Shown here in pieces: positions 25,190-35,191 of a DNA stretch of 64,000 nucleotides. The number at the start of each line of letters is the position of its first letter. Positions within the stretch are counted from its first letter, which is position 1. The stretch is taken from NCBI GenBank assembly GCA_947462335.1, contig OX381707.1, positions 36,507,618-36,571,617 of the forward strand. Reading direction: 5' to 3'. Under the pieces are notes generated by a model, which did not search any database, was not told where the DNA came from, and was given only the letters and a program-made list of their open reading frames with translations. A program made the position numbers and the translations under genes. The DNA is from Harmothoe impar (lineage: Eukaryota > Annelida > Polychaeta > Phyllodocida > Polynoidae).

Positions 25190-28100
25190 TAATGCAATAA
25201 TATTATGGGCAAAGTACATCAGACTATTGAATGATCCCAATAGGCTGAATGTCATTCCAATGTTGGGGATGTGATACACAAATTTCATTGTTGCCAGAAA
25301 GCTCAAAGGTACAGCCAATCTAGTGCAAAACGTGATGGATTTAACAAATAGAATGTTTCTGGTTGCTATGGTTACCACTATTAATAGGTTTTTCATACAT
25401 AGGCCTTAGCATGAGAATTATGTCGCAACAGCTTTCTGGAAATATAGCATGAACCCTATTATATGTCAGGATAATAAATTCAACTGTTGCAGATTTAATT
25501 ATGATAAGCTGACCATGTTAAATACTTCTGGGTCTGGAAGGATTATGGGAAAACACGAACTCCATCTTCACACATCTTCTCACATCTTCTGTTGGAGACA
25601 CACTGAGTTCACTTTCCTACCACCATCACTATACTGCCTTCCGCTGGTACCCAGTAGTTACACAAATGCATGGCCTCAGGCCACTGGGAATCAGCATGAT
25701 GTGTCCCTTGGTAGTGCCACCTAGTGACAAACTGAATTCCTAGATGGGTGTGGTAATGGGAAGCCCCTCACCTACTTCACTCTGCTAATGAAAAGCCTGT
25801 GAATGGTTGATGCTACCGGGCTTCCGCCCCTGTTTACGGTATACTTCCTGTAGAGAAATGGTAGTGGGGGAAAGGATATAACAATGGAAATGTGACCCCC
25901 TGATTCCATGTTCTGCTATGTGGACAGGGCAGCTATGTATAGAAATTCCTACCCAATTATCTGATTCTGTAGTGGGACAGATGTTATGGCATAAGGAGTT
26001 TTTTGTGACGTTTTCATATCTTTTCTATATATTCCACACAATGGGTGACTTCTTTGACCTCTAGTCTAGTAAGTAGTTGTGCTCTGGGTATACATGGAAG
26101 GTTTCTTCTTAGCCATGGATCTTGGGTGTATAGTCAATGGTTATACCGCTGACTAGTCATGAAATAGTTCCTGTGATAGACATTTCAACCAGATTTATCA
26201 ATGCAAATTGCTATTTATCAACATTTTTGCCAATATCATACATGAAGCAATCCGATAGACCTAGCTAGCACTAAGTAATATCAATAAAATAAGATTATTT
26301 ACAGATAAGGGATTATTTGCAGCTTTGACTTGGGGTTTTACTGACAGTATCATGAGTATGTGGGAGATAATACGCCTTGTTAAAACTGCACATGCCTCGA
26401 GGAGATGTATGGACATTTATTTTCTGTGTAATCTTAATCTGCATAATACCAATGATTATGCAATCTCTGTTGATTGATTACACAAAGAAAAATTAAATGT
26501 AATCTTAATCATTAATATCGAGATTATGGTTTAAAATTAGTTAGGAAATAAATGACACCTCTATGTTGGTACCCCTTATGTCACCATTCACATTCGATAC
26601 GTGCTGAATGGTAGCTTGTATGCCAACTCTCCTTCACTATGGTGTGAGCAGGCAGTTAACCTCTTTTTGCCACTATTATCATGGGGCAGTTTTGAGTCGG
26701 TATTACAATGTAAAGGTTAAAAGGGGTCATCTAAACTATGTTCCCTGATTGAATAAATAACTTTAATCAGACAAGCTAACAATGTCCCTATCTGTCCTAT
26801 ATCAGATTACGGCCAAAACAAAATTCTACTTTCCAATCGATTATTGTGTCAAGATTTAAATGTCATCGACACCAATCATGTTAGAATCTTGTTGGTTAAT
26901 GCAAAGATTGTCAATGTCAGCCATCTTGAAAATAGGGTTCTGTTTTCTGTTAAGGCTGTGCTATACACCAGGTAAATATGTGATGCAACGGGGAAAACGT
27001 ACCATTACAGGGATTTAGTGTCATGAACAGCCACTAGGTGCCCACTACCCATGCAACAATATGACATTACCCTGCTGACTTATCATGGACCTTTTAGCCA
27101 GTTCTCCTTTCCCGATTCTGACAATAATCTCCAAAATAATTATCAAGAGCTTTTCTTAGCAACAAATATGAACCTGTCTCTGTGTTAAGCACTGACAGGG
27201 CTAGTGCTACTGAGTGGGAATTCAGAATATTCTCCATAATACTATATCTAATTCTTTAAGAAAGCTGTTGGCCTAGTCAACACACTTAAAAGAGTGTGCT
27301 TTTGTTTTTATTTTTTCAAATCTTTTTTGATTCAAAATACCAAAATTATGATAGGGGTAGCCTAAAATAGCTCTTTTCTACACTGTGAAAATGTAAAGAC
27401 ACCGCCATTGATGATGTCATTGATGACGTCACAGGGTCGTGAGTATTCCATTAAAAAAAGGACATGAATGACATGGACATTTATTATATAGGAAACGACT
27501 CTCTCCCCCCCCCCCTCATCAGCCGTTCTAGAATATGCTGTGAAGAAGATCTAATTTGTGTATTCATATAGATATATATTACATATTGCATGTGTTTAGT
27601 TGGTTATTTATGAGTGGCATAAAACATGTGTGCAGTTCCTTTTAGTACCGGTGTCTGAGAAGGAAACTATGAACTAGAACTGCAAATACTCCATGCCACC
27701 ATTATCAAATAAATTAATGTGCAATGCTATCCTAGCGAGAGTTCTATGTGATCGCATGTATCTTACCCGAACATTAACCGCTTGCCTGTACTAAATGGGA
27801 CTGGTAGTGCATTTGTGAATAGATGGAAAGGTGCATTTGCAGGTGGTTTGGAGCAGAGGCTCATTACTGGACAGTAGTGAATGGCAGTCAGTGTTGCCTG
27901 ATGCTATGCAGTAAATAGGACATAACATCCTCTTTTACTGACATGCAAGAAGGGAATTAGTGAGGTAGCATATGCACAGGAAACAGAGGAAGGAGCAGTC
28001 ATCACATGTCACAATAGTGGGCCACTGTGACCTTTAAACTTATGGCTAGACTTAATTGTGATACATCTTGCCAGCTATATCAAGCAAACTACCCATTACA

Positions 28101-29166
28101 TCAGTGTTAATTTGCATTAAGTTCCAAAAATCAAATGTAAAATTAGAGCCTTTTTAAGTGCATAATGTTATTGACTCTCTAGACAAATGCTAGAGGCACA
28201 GTAATAATGAGTTCTATACTCTAGTCTGAGCTTTCCTCTTAGAAAAACTGACCTTGCTGTATCAATATGGAACTATTGTAACATTGTGTAGCGGAAGCAG
28301 CCAGTATTATGACATAACCATGATTGGGTGCAGTTGACCACAATCTGTTATACACCAACACTAGCAGTCGTTTGGTCAGATGCCAACACACACAAAACAA
28401 CCTTTTAACACCAATACTGTGGATGGGGGTTTTGTGGGGCAGAACTGTAGGGATGTTGATGTACTCTGCACAATCAGTGCCCTCAGCCTCGCTTGCCCCA
28501 CAATTGACAGCCCCACCTATAACCCACCTCCTAATGTCATCATTTGTTATCAGGTTGTTGCAACCTGGTGTCATGAAGTAGCATATTGGCGTGGCCCTGG
28601 TGTGTATGAGGGGTATCCGCCATTTAGTGATGTGCACAATTGGGGCAGGTCACATGAAAGATGGGCACTGATGTATTCAAGGCTAGTCTGGGATAAAGAG
28701 AATCACAGACTGATTACAGATACAGCTATTTGGATAAATTAACGAGTACTTCCCGTTCAGGCCATTGACCCATTGACCCATTGACCTCATTATCACGCTT
28801 CTTATCTTGACTTCCTTTTCCATATATTATTTAATATTACAATAAAACCATTTTTCCTGTAATTCTCTACCATTCCCTAAAATATGTAGAGCCTACTATA
28901 TTCTTTCATTTTCATTAGAACACTCATGCCACAGCAGCATCAGATCAAATATGGTATAAGTGTTTAATGTAACCAGAACACTATTTGTTGTAGGCAAGCA
29001 GGTAGACAATGTGCCTGGCAATTATACATATTTATGCCAACCTTTGAGAGAGTCTGACATTGTGATTTTACTCTGGGGGGAGGGGAGATGAGGATGAGGA
29101 TGTGATACCAAATAAGTACAAAGGCTATGTATATAATTGACAGGCATATCAATAGAAATATCGACA
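25190..29166 (+). repeat. Right segmental-duplication array, copy R1
   Basis: Collinear with 40900-44250. Anchors are AACAAAT(A/G)GAA...TTTCTGGTTGCT(A/T)TGGTTACCA (25350), the 224-bp block at 25626-25849, 27570-27960 against 42930-43290, and 28270-28740 against 43555-44040. The LTR retrotransposon interrupts the sequence directly to the right. No gene is supported. Confidence 0.8.
25626..25849 (+). repeat. Highly conserved duplicate block (partner 41695-41918)
   Basis: 224 bp in both copies with no length change and about eight differences by eye (roughly 96% identity). Neighbouring paralogous sequence is far more diverged. No shared long reading frame. Confidence 0.85.
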
Positions 29167-29170
29167 TAAG

Positions 29171-29482
29171 TGTAGGGACACTAATATTGTAAGCTATCGA
29201 ACGCCTACGAGGTAGTTCGGGCAGCCAGAGCCAGGGGGCACCCCTATCGGAAGCGGACAGTATATAAGCTGTCCTCACCCCCTTGCTCTGGCAGACCTTC
29301 TCAGGTCTCTGACCGTATCATATCATACAGAAAGATCCATATCCATCCGAAAGAACCAAGCACGAACGATTAGAATCATTGTACAGGGTACCGTCCTAAT
29401 AAAACCCTTTTACTTGCATCTCTACATGAAAACTGCCGTTCGAGTCCTTATTTAATCGTATTACATAAAGACGAACTCTACA
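29171..29482 (+). repeat. 5' LTR
   Basis: 312 bp with TGT...ACA ends. It carries a TATA box (TATATAA, 29261-29267) inside a nested inverted repeat, and AATAAA at 29398-29403. The U3/R/U5 boundaries cannot be fixed from sequence alone. Confidence 0.93.
29222..29294 (+). promoter_or_regulatory. LTR core promoter: TATA box in the loop of a nested inverted repeat
   Basis: The loop TATATAAG (29261-29268) is flanked by the perfect arms GGACAG (29255-29260) and CTGTCC (29269-29274). Outside these, 29222-29238 and 29278-29294 form a second inverted repeat with 15 of 17 positions complementary. The 3' LTR holds the same structure at 35243-35315. A TATA box in U3 is expected; the palindromic framing is unusual. 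Confidence 0.6.
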
Positions 29483-29483
29483 C

Positions 29484-29502
29484 TGGTGCCGTGACCAGGA
29501 TT
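29484..29502 (+). other. Primer-binding site, tRNA-His-like
   Basis: One base after the 5' LTR the sequence reads TGGTGCCGTGACCAGGATT. Its first 12 bases equal the reverse complement of the 3' end of metazoan tRNA-His (ending GTCACGGCACCA). After two mismatches, GGATT matches again. This is assigned from recalled tRNA-His sequence, not from a search. Confidence 0.75.
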
Positions 29503-29645
29503 TTCATGAAAGAGATAGCGGACTGACCCTGGCAGAGGCTCAGTCAAGGAAAGGGGGGGAGGAAGGATCCAGGCCTGACCTGGAGGATGGGGAACTGGAT
29601 CTTACAGTAGCCCAAATAAACGAAGTCTGGAATGTGGCAGCTCAG

Positions 29646-32072
29646 ATGCATACCCCGGACAAGAAAGGATCCCGGAAGAGGAGTCTGATTTTCCGAACTC
29701 CGGGAGAGTACACACCCATAAGAACGATTCCGAACACCAATCCGTTCAGAGGGAACCCATGGGCAGACATGCTCCCCTCCGAACCGAACCTCGGACACAT
29801 GGAGAGAGACCTGTCCAGAAGAGGCCGACAGATCCCTGACTACGATGCCTACTGCGAAAAGTTAAAGGCAGAGGAGGAGGAAATGAGGGATCGGTATACA
29901 GCCATTAATGAGGATCTGATCCGTCTGGCAGACGAAAAAGCGAGGGTAATTGCCCAGAACCAGAAAGAAGCAGAGGAATTGAAAGAGGTGAAAGCCAGAA
30001 TACAGGCAGATCGCAAGTATATCAGTGAACAGTTGGCACTCGAAACCTCTCAGCTGGCCAAGGTTCAACAGAAGGTTAAGTGTGTACAGCACAATTTGAC
30101 AGAGGAGCAGGCTCAGCTCCAGAAAGATAGGGAGGAGGTTCGCAAGAGTCGTGATCTTCGGGATACGTACGAAAGCGAGATCGAGCGACAGTCCCAGAGA
30201 GTAAAGAAAATCAAGGCGGACTTTTTTAAAGAAGAAAAGTCCGGCCAGGCCTTGAGGGAACAGTTCGAGCAAGAACGGGAGGCTCTGAAACAAGCCCGAA
30301 TTGAAATGAAGACTGACCTGGAAACTATTCAGAAGAAGAAGGAGGAAATAAATGACACCTATCTGGCCTATCAGATACAGATGGAGGAAACCCGCAAGGA
30401 GGAAGAGGCGGGTAGCCGAGAAACGAAGGATGGGAGGCGCGAGCTACCGAAGCACGTCGCATCCACCCCTAGTCCGATATTGAAACCCGAGGATACGCTG
30501 GAAACACGGGGTACCGTTTCGGACGGAAAGTATGCACGAAACCAAGGGAGAACTGCCCCAAATGAGGCCGACCGAAAAGTGACATATGGGGGAACGGAGG
30601 AGACAGAGATCTCTAGTACCCATGATCTTACGAGCGAGGTCCCACCCAAACGAATGAATCATAGCTACGGCTCACTGCATCCCTTCGCGGATGATACTCT
30701 GGCAGGACATAATTATACGGTACCGCCTCCACCGATATATAACATAACCTACCAGTACTGGGCACCCTTACCCGGAGCCGGATCGAATGAAGGGCGTCAG
30801 TCCTATCATGAAGGAGGAGGATCGATTCCGAGCGGGGGATCGGGTGGTGTTCCGAACCCAGGGTCCAACCCAGGAGGAGGAGCGGGTGCTGTTCCGAACC
30901 CTGGCTCCTATGGAGGCTATCCACCTAGCCCTGAACGAACCGGTCCAAATCCAAGGGGAGGGACTCCAAGACCGGTCCCTGCCCCACGGAAGTTGACAAA
31001 ACGATCATCCATGGGTCCGAGGGTTGCTGCGATAGTAGAATCCGATCCTTGTATACAAGGGATGGGGATAGACTGTTGCAGTCGGACTCGGGAGGATGAG
31101 TCTGAAATTATGGAATGGAGCCGGAGGCAATCGGATCGGCTGGTATGGAGTCATAACAGTGCCCGGAAGCCTGTTCGTACTCCCCGGCGCTTTAATGGGG
31201 AGAATTGGAAGGAAAGCTACCAAGACTTCTGTGACGACAACCGTTACCATGGGTGGGACAAGGAGGCTTCCTTGGGTCCCCTCATTAAATGGTTGAGTGA
31301 AGGTCCGGGACGAATAGCGGTAGATGATTGGCGGGGGATGTATGGAGAATCCGGAGATTATGACCAATTGGTGGCAGCAGCCACACATATCTTTGGTGTG
31401 TTGTCGGCGAATGATCCTTGGTCGGAGTTCCAGGTACGGACGCAAAAACCAAAGGAGTCTCCGAAAGTGTTCGGTCTGGAACTTCAAAGGTTGTTGCAAA
31501 AGGCTCGGCCTTATTGGAGGCGTGACGACGAATATTTCTTAGATGAACTATTCACACACTTCATCAAAGGACTGAGGGATCCGTCCCATGCTGAACTCGT
31601 ACAGAAGGAATGGGGACGAGGTTCATCAATGGTAGACTTCTTTTTGGCTATTGATCAGCATGAGAAGAAGAAACGACTACTTGCTGGGTTCGTGCCCAAC
31701 CAAAGAGTGGCGTCCGCACATGCGGCCACTACCGAAGAGAGTGATTCGAATGATAGTTCGGATGAAGAAAGAATCGCAGCCATCGGGGGCGACAAGAAGG
31801 ATAGAAAGAATCGGTGGAAGAAGAACGCTAGTAAGCCACCTGAGAAAGAGAAGCCAGTGGAGGGGAGCTCTAAAACTGTCCCTAAACCCCTGGTGGTAGA
31901 GTCATCCGAGAACGAAAAGCGGCTGATGGCCATGATGGAAGAAATGAAAGGATTGTTGGACTATCGGAAACTACCGAAGCTGGATAGGGCAACGGTGAAG
32001 TGTTTCAGATGTCAGGAGACCGGACATTTCGCAGCCGAATGTACGGCGGATAAACCTGTTTGGAGAGAATGA
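29646..32072 (+). CDS. gag: Gag polyprotein of the LTR retrotransposon
   Basis: Structural capsid protein of the element, about 808 residues from the first in-frame ATG. In order: a basic N-terminus; a long, highly charged coiled coil (about residues 70-250, rich in Glu, Lys and Gln); a Gly/Pro/Ser-rich linker containing PPPPIY at about 360-365, which fits a PPxY late-domain motif; a retrotransposon gag core (about 510-680, with FNGENW, GWD and PKESPKVFG); an acidic Ser/Asp patch; and one CCHC zinc knuckle (Cys786, Cys789, His794, Cys799) near the C-terminus. At over 800 residues it is long for a Gypsy Gag. The frame stays open upstream to 29469, through the primer site, without an ATG, so translation might start upstream at a non-AUG codon. 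The stop is TGA at 32070-32072. The frame is intact, unlike pol. Confidence 0.9.
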   Translation: MHTPDKKGSRKRSLIFRTPGEYTPIRTIPNTNPFRGNPWADMLPSEPNLGHMERDLSRRGRQIPDYDAYCEKLKAEEEEMRDRYTAINEDLIRLADEKARVIAQNQKEAEELKEVKARIQADRKYISEQLALETSQLAKVQQKVKCVQHNLTEEQAQLQKDREEVRKSRDLRDTYESEIERQSQRVKKIKADFFKEEKSGQALREQFEQEREALKQARIEMKTDLETIQKKKEEINDTYLAYQIQMEETRKEEEAGSRETKDGRRELPKHVASTPSPILKPEDTLETRGTVSDGKYARNQGRTAPNEADRKVTYGGTEETEISSTHDLTSEVPPKRMNHSYGSLHPFADDTLAGHNYTVPPPPIYNITYQYWAPLPGAGSNEGRQSYHEGGGSIPSGGSGGVPNPGSNPGGGAGAVPNPGSYGGYPPSPERTGPNPRGGTPRPVPAPRKLTKRSSMGPRVAAIVESDPCIQGMGIDCCSRTREDESEIMEWSRRQSDRLVWSHNSARKPVRTPRRFNGENWKESYQDFCDDNRYHGWDKEASLGPLIKWLSEGPGRIAVDDWRGMYGESGDYDQLVAAATHIFGVLSANDPWSEFQVRTQKPKESPKVFGLELQRLLQKARPYWRRDDEYFLDELFTHFIKGLRDPSHAELVQKEWGRGSSMVDFFLAIDQHEKKKRLLAGFVPNQRVASAHAATTEESDSNDSSDEERIAAIGGDKKDRKNRWKKNASKPPEKEKPVEGSSKTVPKPLVVESSENEKRLMAMMEEMKGLLDYRKLPKLDRATVKCFRCQETGHFAAECTADKPVWRE

Positions 32073-33563
32073 AAGAGAGAGGAGACGGAAAATTAGAGGG
32101 GGTTGTCCGTGAAGGCAAACAGACGACCCCGAATAGAGTATGCCAGGGTACAATCCATACGAACGCGATTGAGGAGTCTGTAATGTATCCGCCCAGCAGC
32201 ATGGGAAATGCTAATGAATTGAAAACATGTGGGGCTGGGGGTATTGGTGAGACAATTGCCAGGGAGAGGAAAGAAGGGAAACCGATCACCAATAAAGAGG
32301 AAGGTTGGATAGAGGAACTATCCAGGATCGGGGGGGGTCCGCCTTCCCCAAGGTCATCCGTGTCTGGATTATTTGAAAGGATTCGGATTCGATTTTGACA
32401 TGACAGACGACATCAAACAGTTCGCAAGTAATCCCTCGATGATGGGAGGAAAGAGATGGTATGTGTCCGTATCTGTAAACGGCAGAATGGGGGAATTTTT
32501 ATTGGATACCGGAGCTAGCCACTCCGCTATGTCAAAGAGATTCTTCGATCTGGTGTCAAACATGGATGATGACCTCACAACGAGGGTAAATGCATGTGCG
32601 GCTGACGGGAGCAAGATACGAACGTTTGGTAGGACTTGTATGGTCATCTTGGTGGGCGGTAGGGAATATATCATTTCCCCAACTGTTGCTGGGATTGAGG
32701 ACGACGGGATCATAGGGATGGATTTCGCTTCCTTATATGGGGCGAAATTGGATCCTGTCAGTGGAGTGTTGAAATTAACTCATCCTTATAAAGACAGGAT
32801 ACAATGCCTGGCACGTGAAGTTAGTGGTGTAGCGAGTGTGGTACAGACGGTAAAAATACCTCCCGGAATGGCATGTGATGTCTTGATAGCCTCCAGTAGG
32901 ATGAAGAGGGGCGTTCCGGGGGTTTTCGAACCTAATGTGACGGTGTTGGGAAAGAAGGGATTGGAATCGGCCGACACCCTGATAGGGAATATAGCGTGGG
33001 GAGTAGCCCCCATAACGAACCCGGGCTTGAAAACCGTCTACTTAGAGAAAGGCACTGTAGTGGGAGAAGTGATATCCGCAGAGGCGGTCACCAGTAGCTT
33101 TGAGAAAGGAAACGGACTAGTCCCGAATAGTGAAGGGATGGAGGAAGGATTGGCAACATTAATAGAAAAGGCTGGAGTAGAGACAGATGGACAGAGGAAT
33201 GCCTTGAGAGACATGTTGAAGGAGTGTAGCTCGGCTTTTGCGCGGCCCGGAGAGCCGTTAGGACGAACGGATCGAGTCCTACACTCAATCAACACGGAAG
33301 GGGCAAATCCAGTAAAGATACCATATCGACGTCTTCCGCTGGCAAAGAAAGTGGTAGCGGAAGAGGAGATTGTGAAGATGTTGGCAGAGGGGGTGATAAT
33401 CCCCAGCACCAGTCTTTGGAGCAGTCTTGTATGTATGGTAACCAAGAAGGATGGGAGTATCCGATTCTGTATAGACTACCGGAAGCTGAATGGCCTGACT
33501 AAGAAGAATTCGTATCCGCTCCCTGAGTGCTGCGAGAGAGAGGGTTATGGTCCTGCACGATAA
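32060..33563 (+). pseudogene. pol: pol fragment: aspartic protease plus N-terminal reverse transcriptase, truncated
   Basis: Coding first follows the -1 frame relative to gag (32060 to about 32330), overlapping the gag end by a few codons as in -1 frameshifting retroelements. It then continues in the gag frame. The switch lies at or near a run of eight G (32330-32337), probably an indel. Protease: the active-site motif LLDTGAS is at 32499-32519, and the flap/C-terminal motif GIIGMDF follows at about 32708-32728. Then come a connecting region and the RT start with [16 protein letters not shown] and SYPLP (about 33445-33522). Directly after this the homology stops. The YxDD palm, RNase H and integrase are absent, and a TAA at 33561-33563 ends the frame. 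No enzyme activity beyond the protease is expected. Confidence 0.88.
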
Positions 33564-33686
33564 AATCATGATGGAGTACAACAGAATGATCACCCGAAGA
33601 CCGAATCGTTCTGCTGTGTGCAGGACTCAAAGAAAGGGAAGCTGTGTGGAAGAATTGCACTAGTGCGAGCCCGAGGGAAGTTCAAG

Positions 33687-34514
33687 ATGGCGAATGAACT
33701 TTTCTCGAGAGTATGTGAATGGCGGGGTGATCCACCGAAAGCCAAGATTGATGAGAAGAGGCGGGCTAGCCGTAGCCCGGCGAGTGGGAGGGGCAAGAAA
33801 TCCCGATCCGATTCGCCTGAGAACACGGAGTTCAAGAAACCACTGGCAGTGGGACGGGACTCCAGGTCAACTCAGCAGCGGAGGAAGGATTCGACTGACT
33901 ATCAGAGTGGGGGGTCGGGCTCGCGCCCGACCTCAACAGCATCGTCCTCATCTCAGAAAGATCCGACACCTGCTTGGTTCGGTCCGAAAGAACCTGCCCC
34001 TACACAGAAGCCGGACGACTTCCCGGAGTTAGGCGGCCCGAATGTATCTCAGCGTGTCGAACCTGAGATGACTCAGATTCCGGACAATAGGCCCAGACTG
34101 AGTACACGACCGGTGGATCTGTACTTCGATCCAGCTGATAAGGTAGTGTGTGCCCACGCCCAAGCGGCAGTGGATACCTTCCAAGAGGCACAGAAGGAGT
34201 TGGCTGTCCGCTACAACCAGGGAGTGGCGAACCTATTCGCCCGCTCGCTGGTAGAACAGGAAGCCTCATACCGAACGGCTTTAGAAAAAGAGAACGAGGT
34301 ACTGTTGGCAGCCTAAACTGCTAAGATTCGGAATGAGGCCAAGCTAGCCGCTGCTAAGACTGCATTATCTAATAAGAGACTGCAGGAGTGTACCGACCGA
34401 AACGAGGCGATGAACGTCAAGTTTCAACAGGTGTTCGGGGTGTTCATAGATGAATGGGATGGCACTCGAGAGTCGGCCCTGGAACTCCTGAAGAACCAGG
34501 GTGATCAAGGGTAA
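33687..34514 (+). pseudogene. Third ORF of the retrotransposon, unrecognised; basic N-terminus, coiled-coil C-terminus, one in-frame stop
   Basis: It lies in the same frame as gag and the pol fragment, and only the TAA at 33561 separates it from pol. The first in-frame ATG (33687, A at -3 and G at +4) gives 209 residues to TAA at 34314-34316. The same frame continues for 65 more codons of similar composition to TAA at 34512-34514, so the first TAA looks like a recent nonsense change. The N-terminal third is rich in Arg, Lys and Ser (RRASRSPASGRGKKSRSDS). The middle is rich in Ser, Pro and Thr. The C-terminus is Ala/Glu/Lys-rich and probably a coiled coil. There is no membrane segment or signal peptide, so it does not look like an envelope. 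I do not recognise the family. It may be a remnant downstream of integrase or an accessory ORF. Confidence 0.6.
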
Positions 34515-34657
34515 ACTCGAGAGTGGAAGCATATGTTTGAACTAATATTCGAAAGAGAATGAGTTGGTGGGGTATGAATGTCTACTGAACCATCGAACAG
34601 CAGTAACAGGAATACGCAGGAGGAAAACCGGGTGACCAGAACGTAGTAACAACATCT

Positions 34658-34841
34658 GAAGAGGAGAGCACCAACCACCCGTTCGGATGAACGTGTCTGT
34701 TCAGTCAGAACAGAGATAACTGTCCGAAAGAAAAAGAAGAGGAGAGCGCCACTGACCCGTTCGAATGAACGTGCCTGTCCAGTTTGGGACAGGACAGCTG
34801 TTGAAGAGGAGAGCACCAAACACCCGAGTTCCTCCGAAAGG
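34658..34841 (+). repeat. Tandem repeats with RNA-type hairpins in the retrotransposon 3' region
   Basis: Units starting GAAGAGGAGAGC begin at 34658, 34736 and 34803 (spacings 78 and 67 bp; the third is partial). Units 1 and 2 each hold a small hairpin CGTTC/GAACG and a second 7-bp hairpin (34696-34702 with 34708-34714, and 34774-34780 with 34787-34793). Between units the second stem differs by compensatory pairs. A packaging, export or dimerisation role is possible but not shown. Confidence 0.75.
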
Positions 34842-35179
34842 ATGGAACTTCGTGCCTAACCGTTGTCTAAAAGGGTTAGGATGGCTGCCCGGATCTTCAA
34901 ATTTTTGTTTCCTGTTTTTTTCTAATCATGAGAGATGTAAAATTGTCCTAGTCAATCGTGTAACTATGTTTGCTTGTATATTACGTATGTGTCCTAATAA
35001 TTCGAAATGTGTCGAGCCGTTCGAATGTTATACCACCTATGTAAATAATATTAGTTTTGTATATTCCTAAAAACCCTACTGTGTTCAAGACGTAACATAA
35101 CGCTTTTTACAGATAAACTCAGTTGTATGAGTTTATATTAAGATGTGTATATATTTAAGAAAATAAGCGTATGTATTGT

Positions 35180-35191
35180 CTGGGGGGGTGG
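35180..35191 (+). other. Polypurine tract
   Basis: CTGGGGGGGTGG immediately before the 3' LTR, in the place where plus-strand DNA synthesis is primed. It is nearly all G and contains a T. Confidence 0.6.

Noticed and set aside
25034..25396. 120-codon hydrophobic minus-strand frame that looks membrane-like
   Set aside because: It lies in a duplicated block; the paralog at 40.9 kb has stops in the corresponding frame, and no family motif is visible.
27420..27435. TGACGTCA CRE palindrome as a promoter
   Set aside because: A single 8-bp motif in AT-rich repeat DNA with no gene start nearby.
34505..34819. 104-codon minus-strand frame
   Set aside because: Antisense of the structured tandem repeats in the retrotransposon 3' region.
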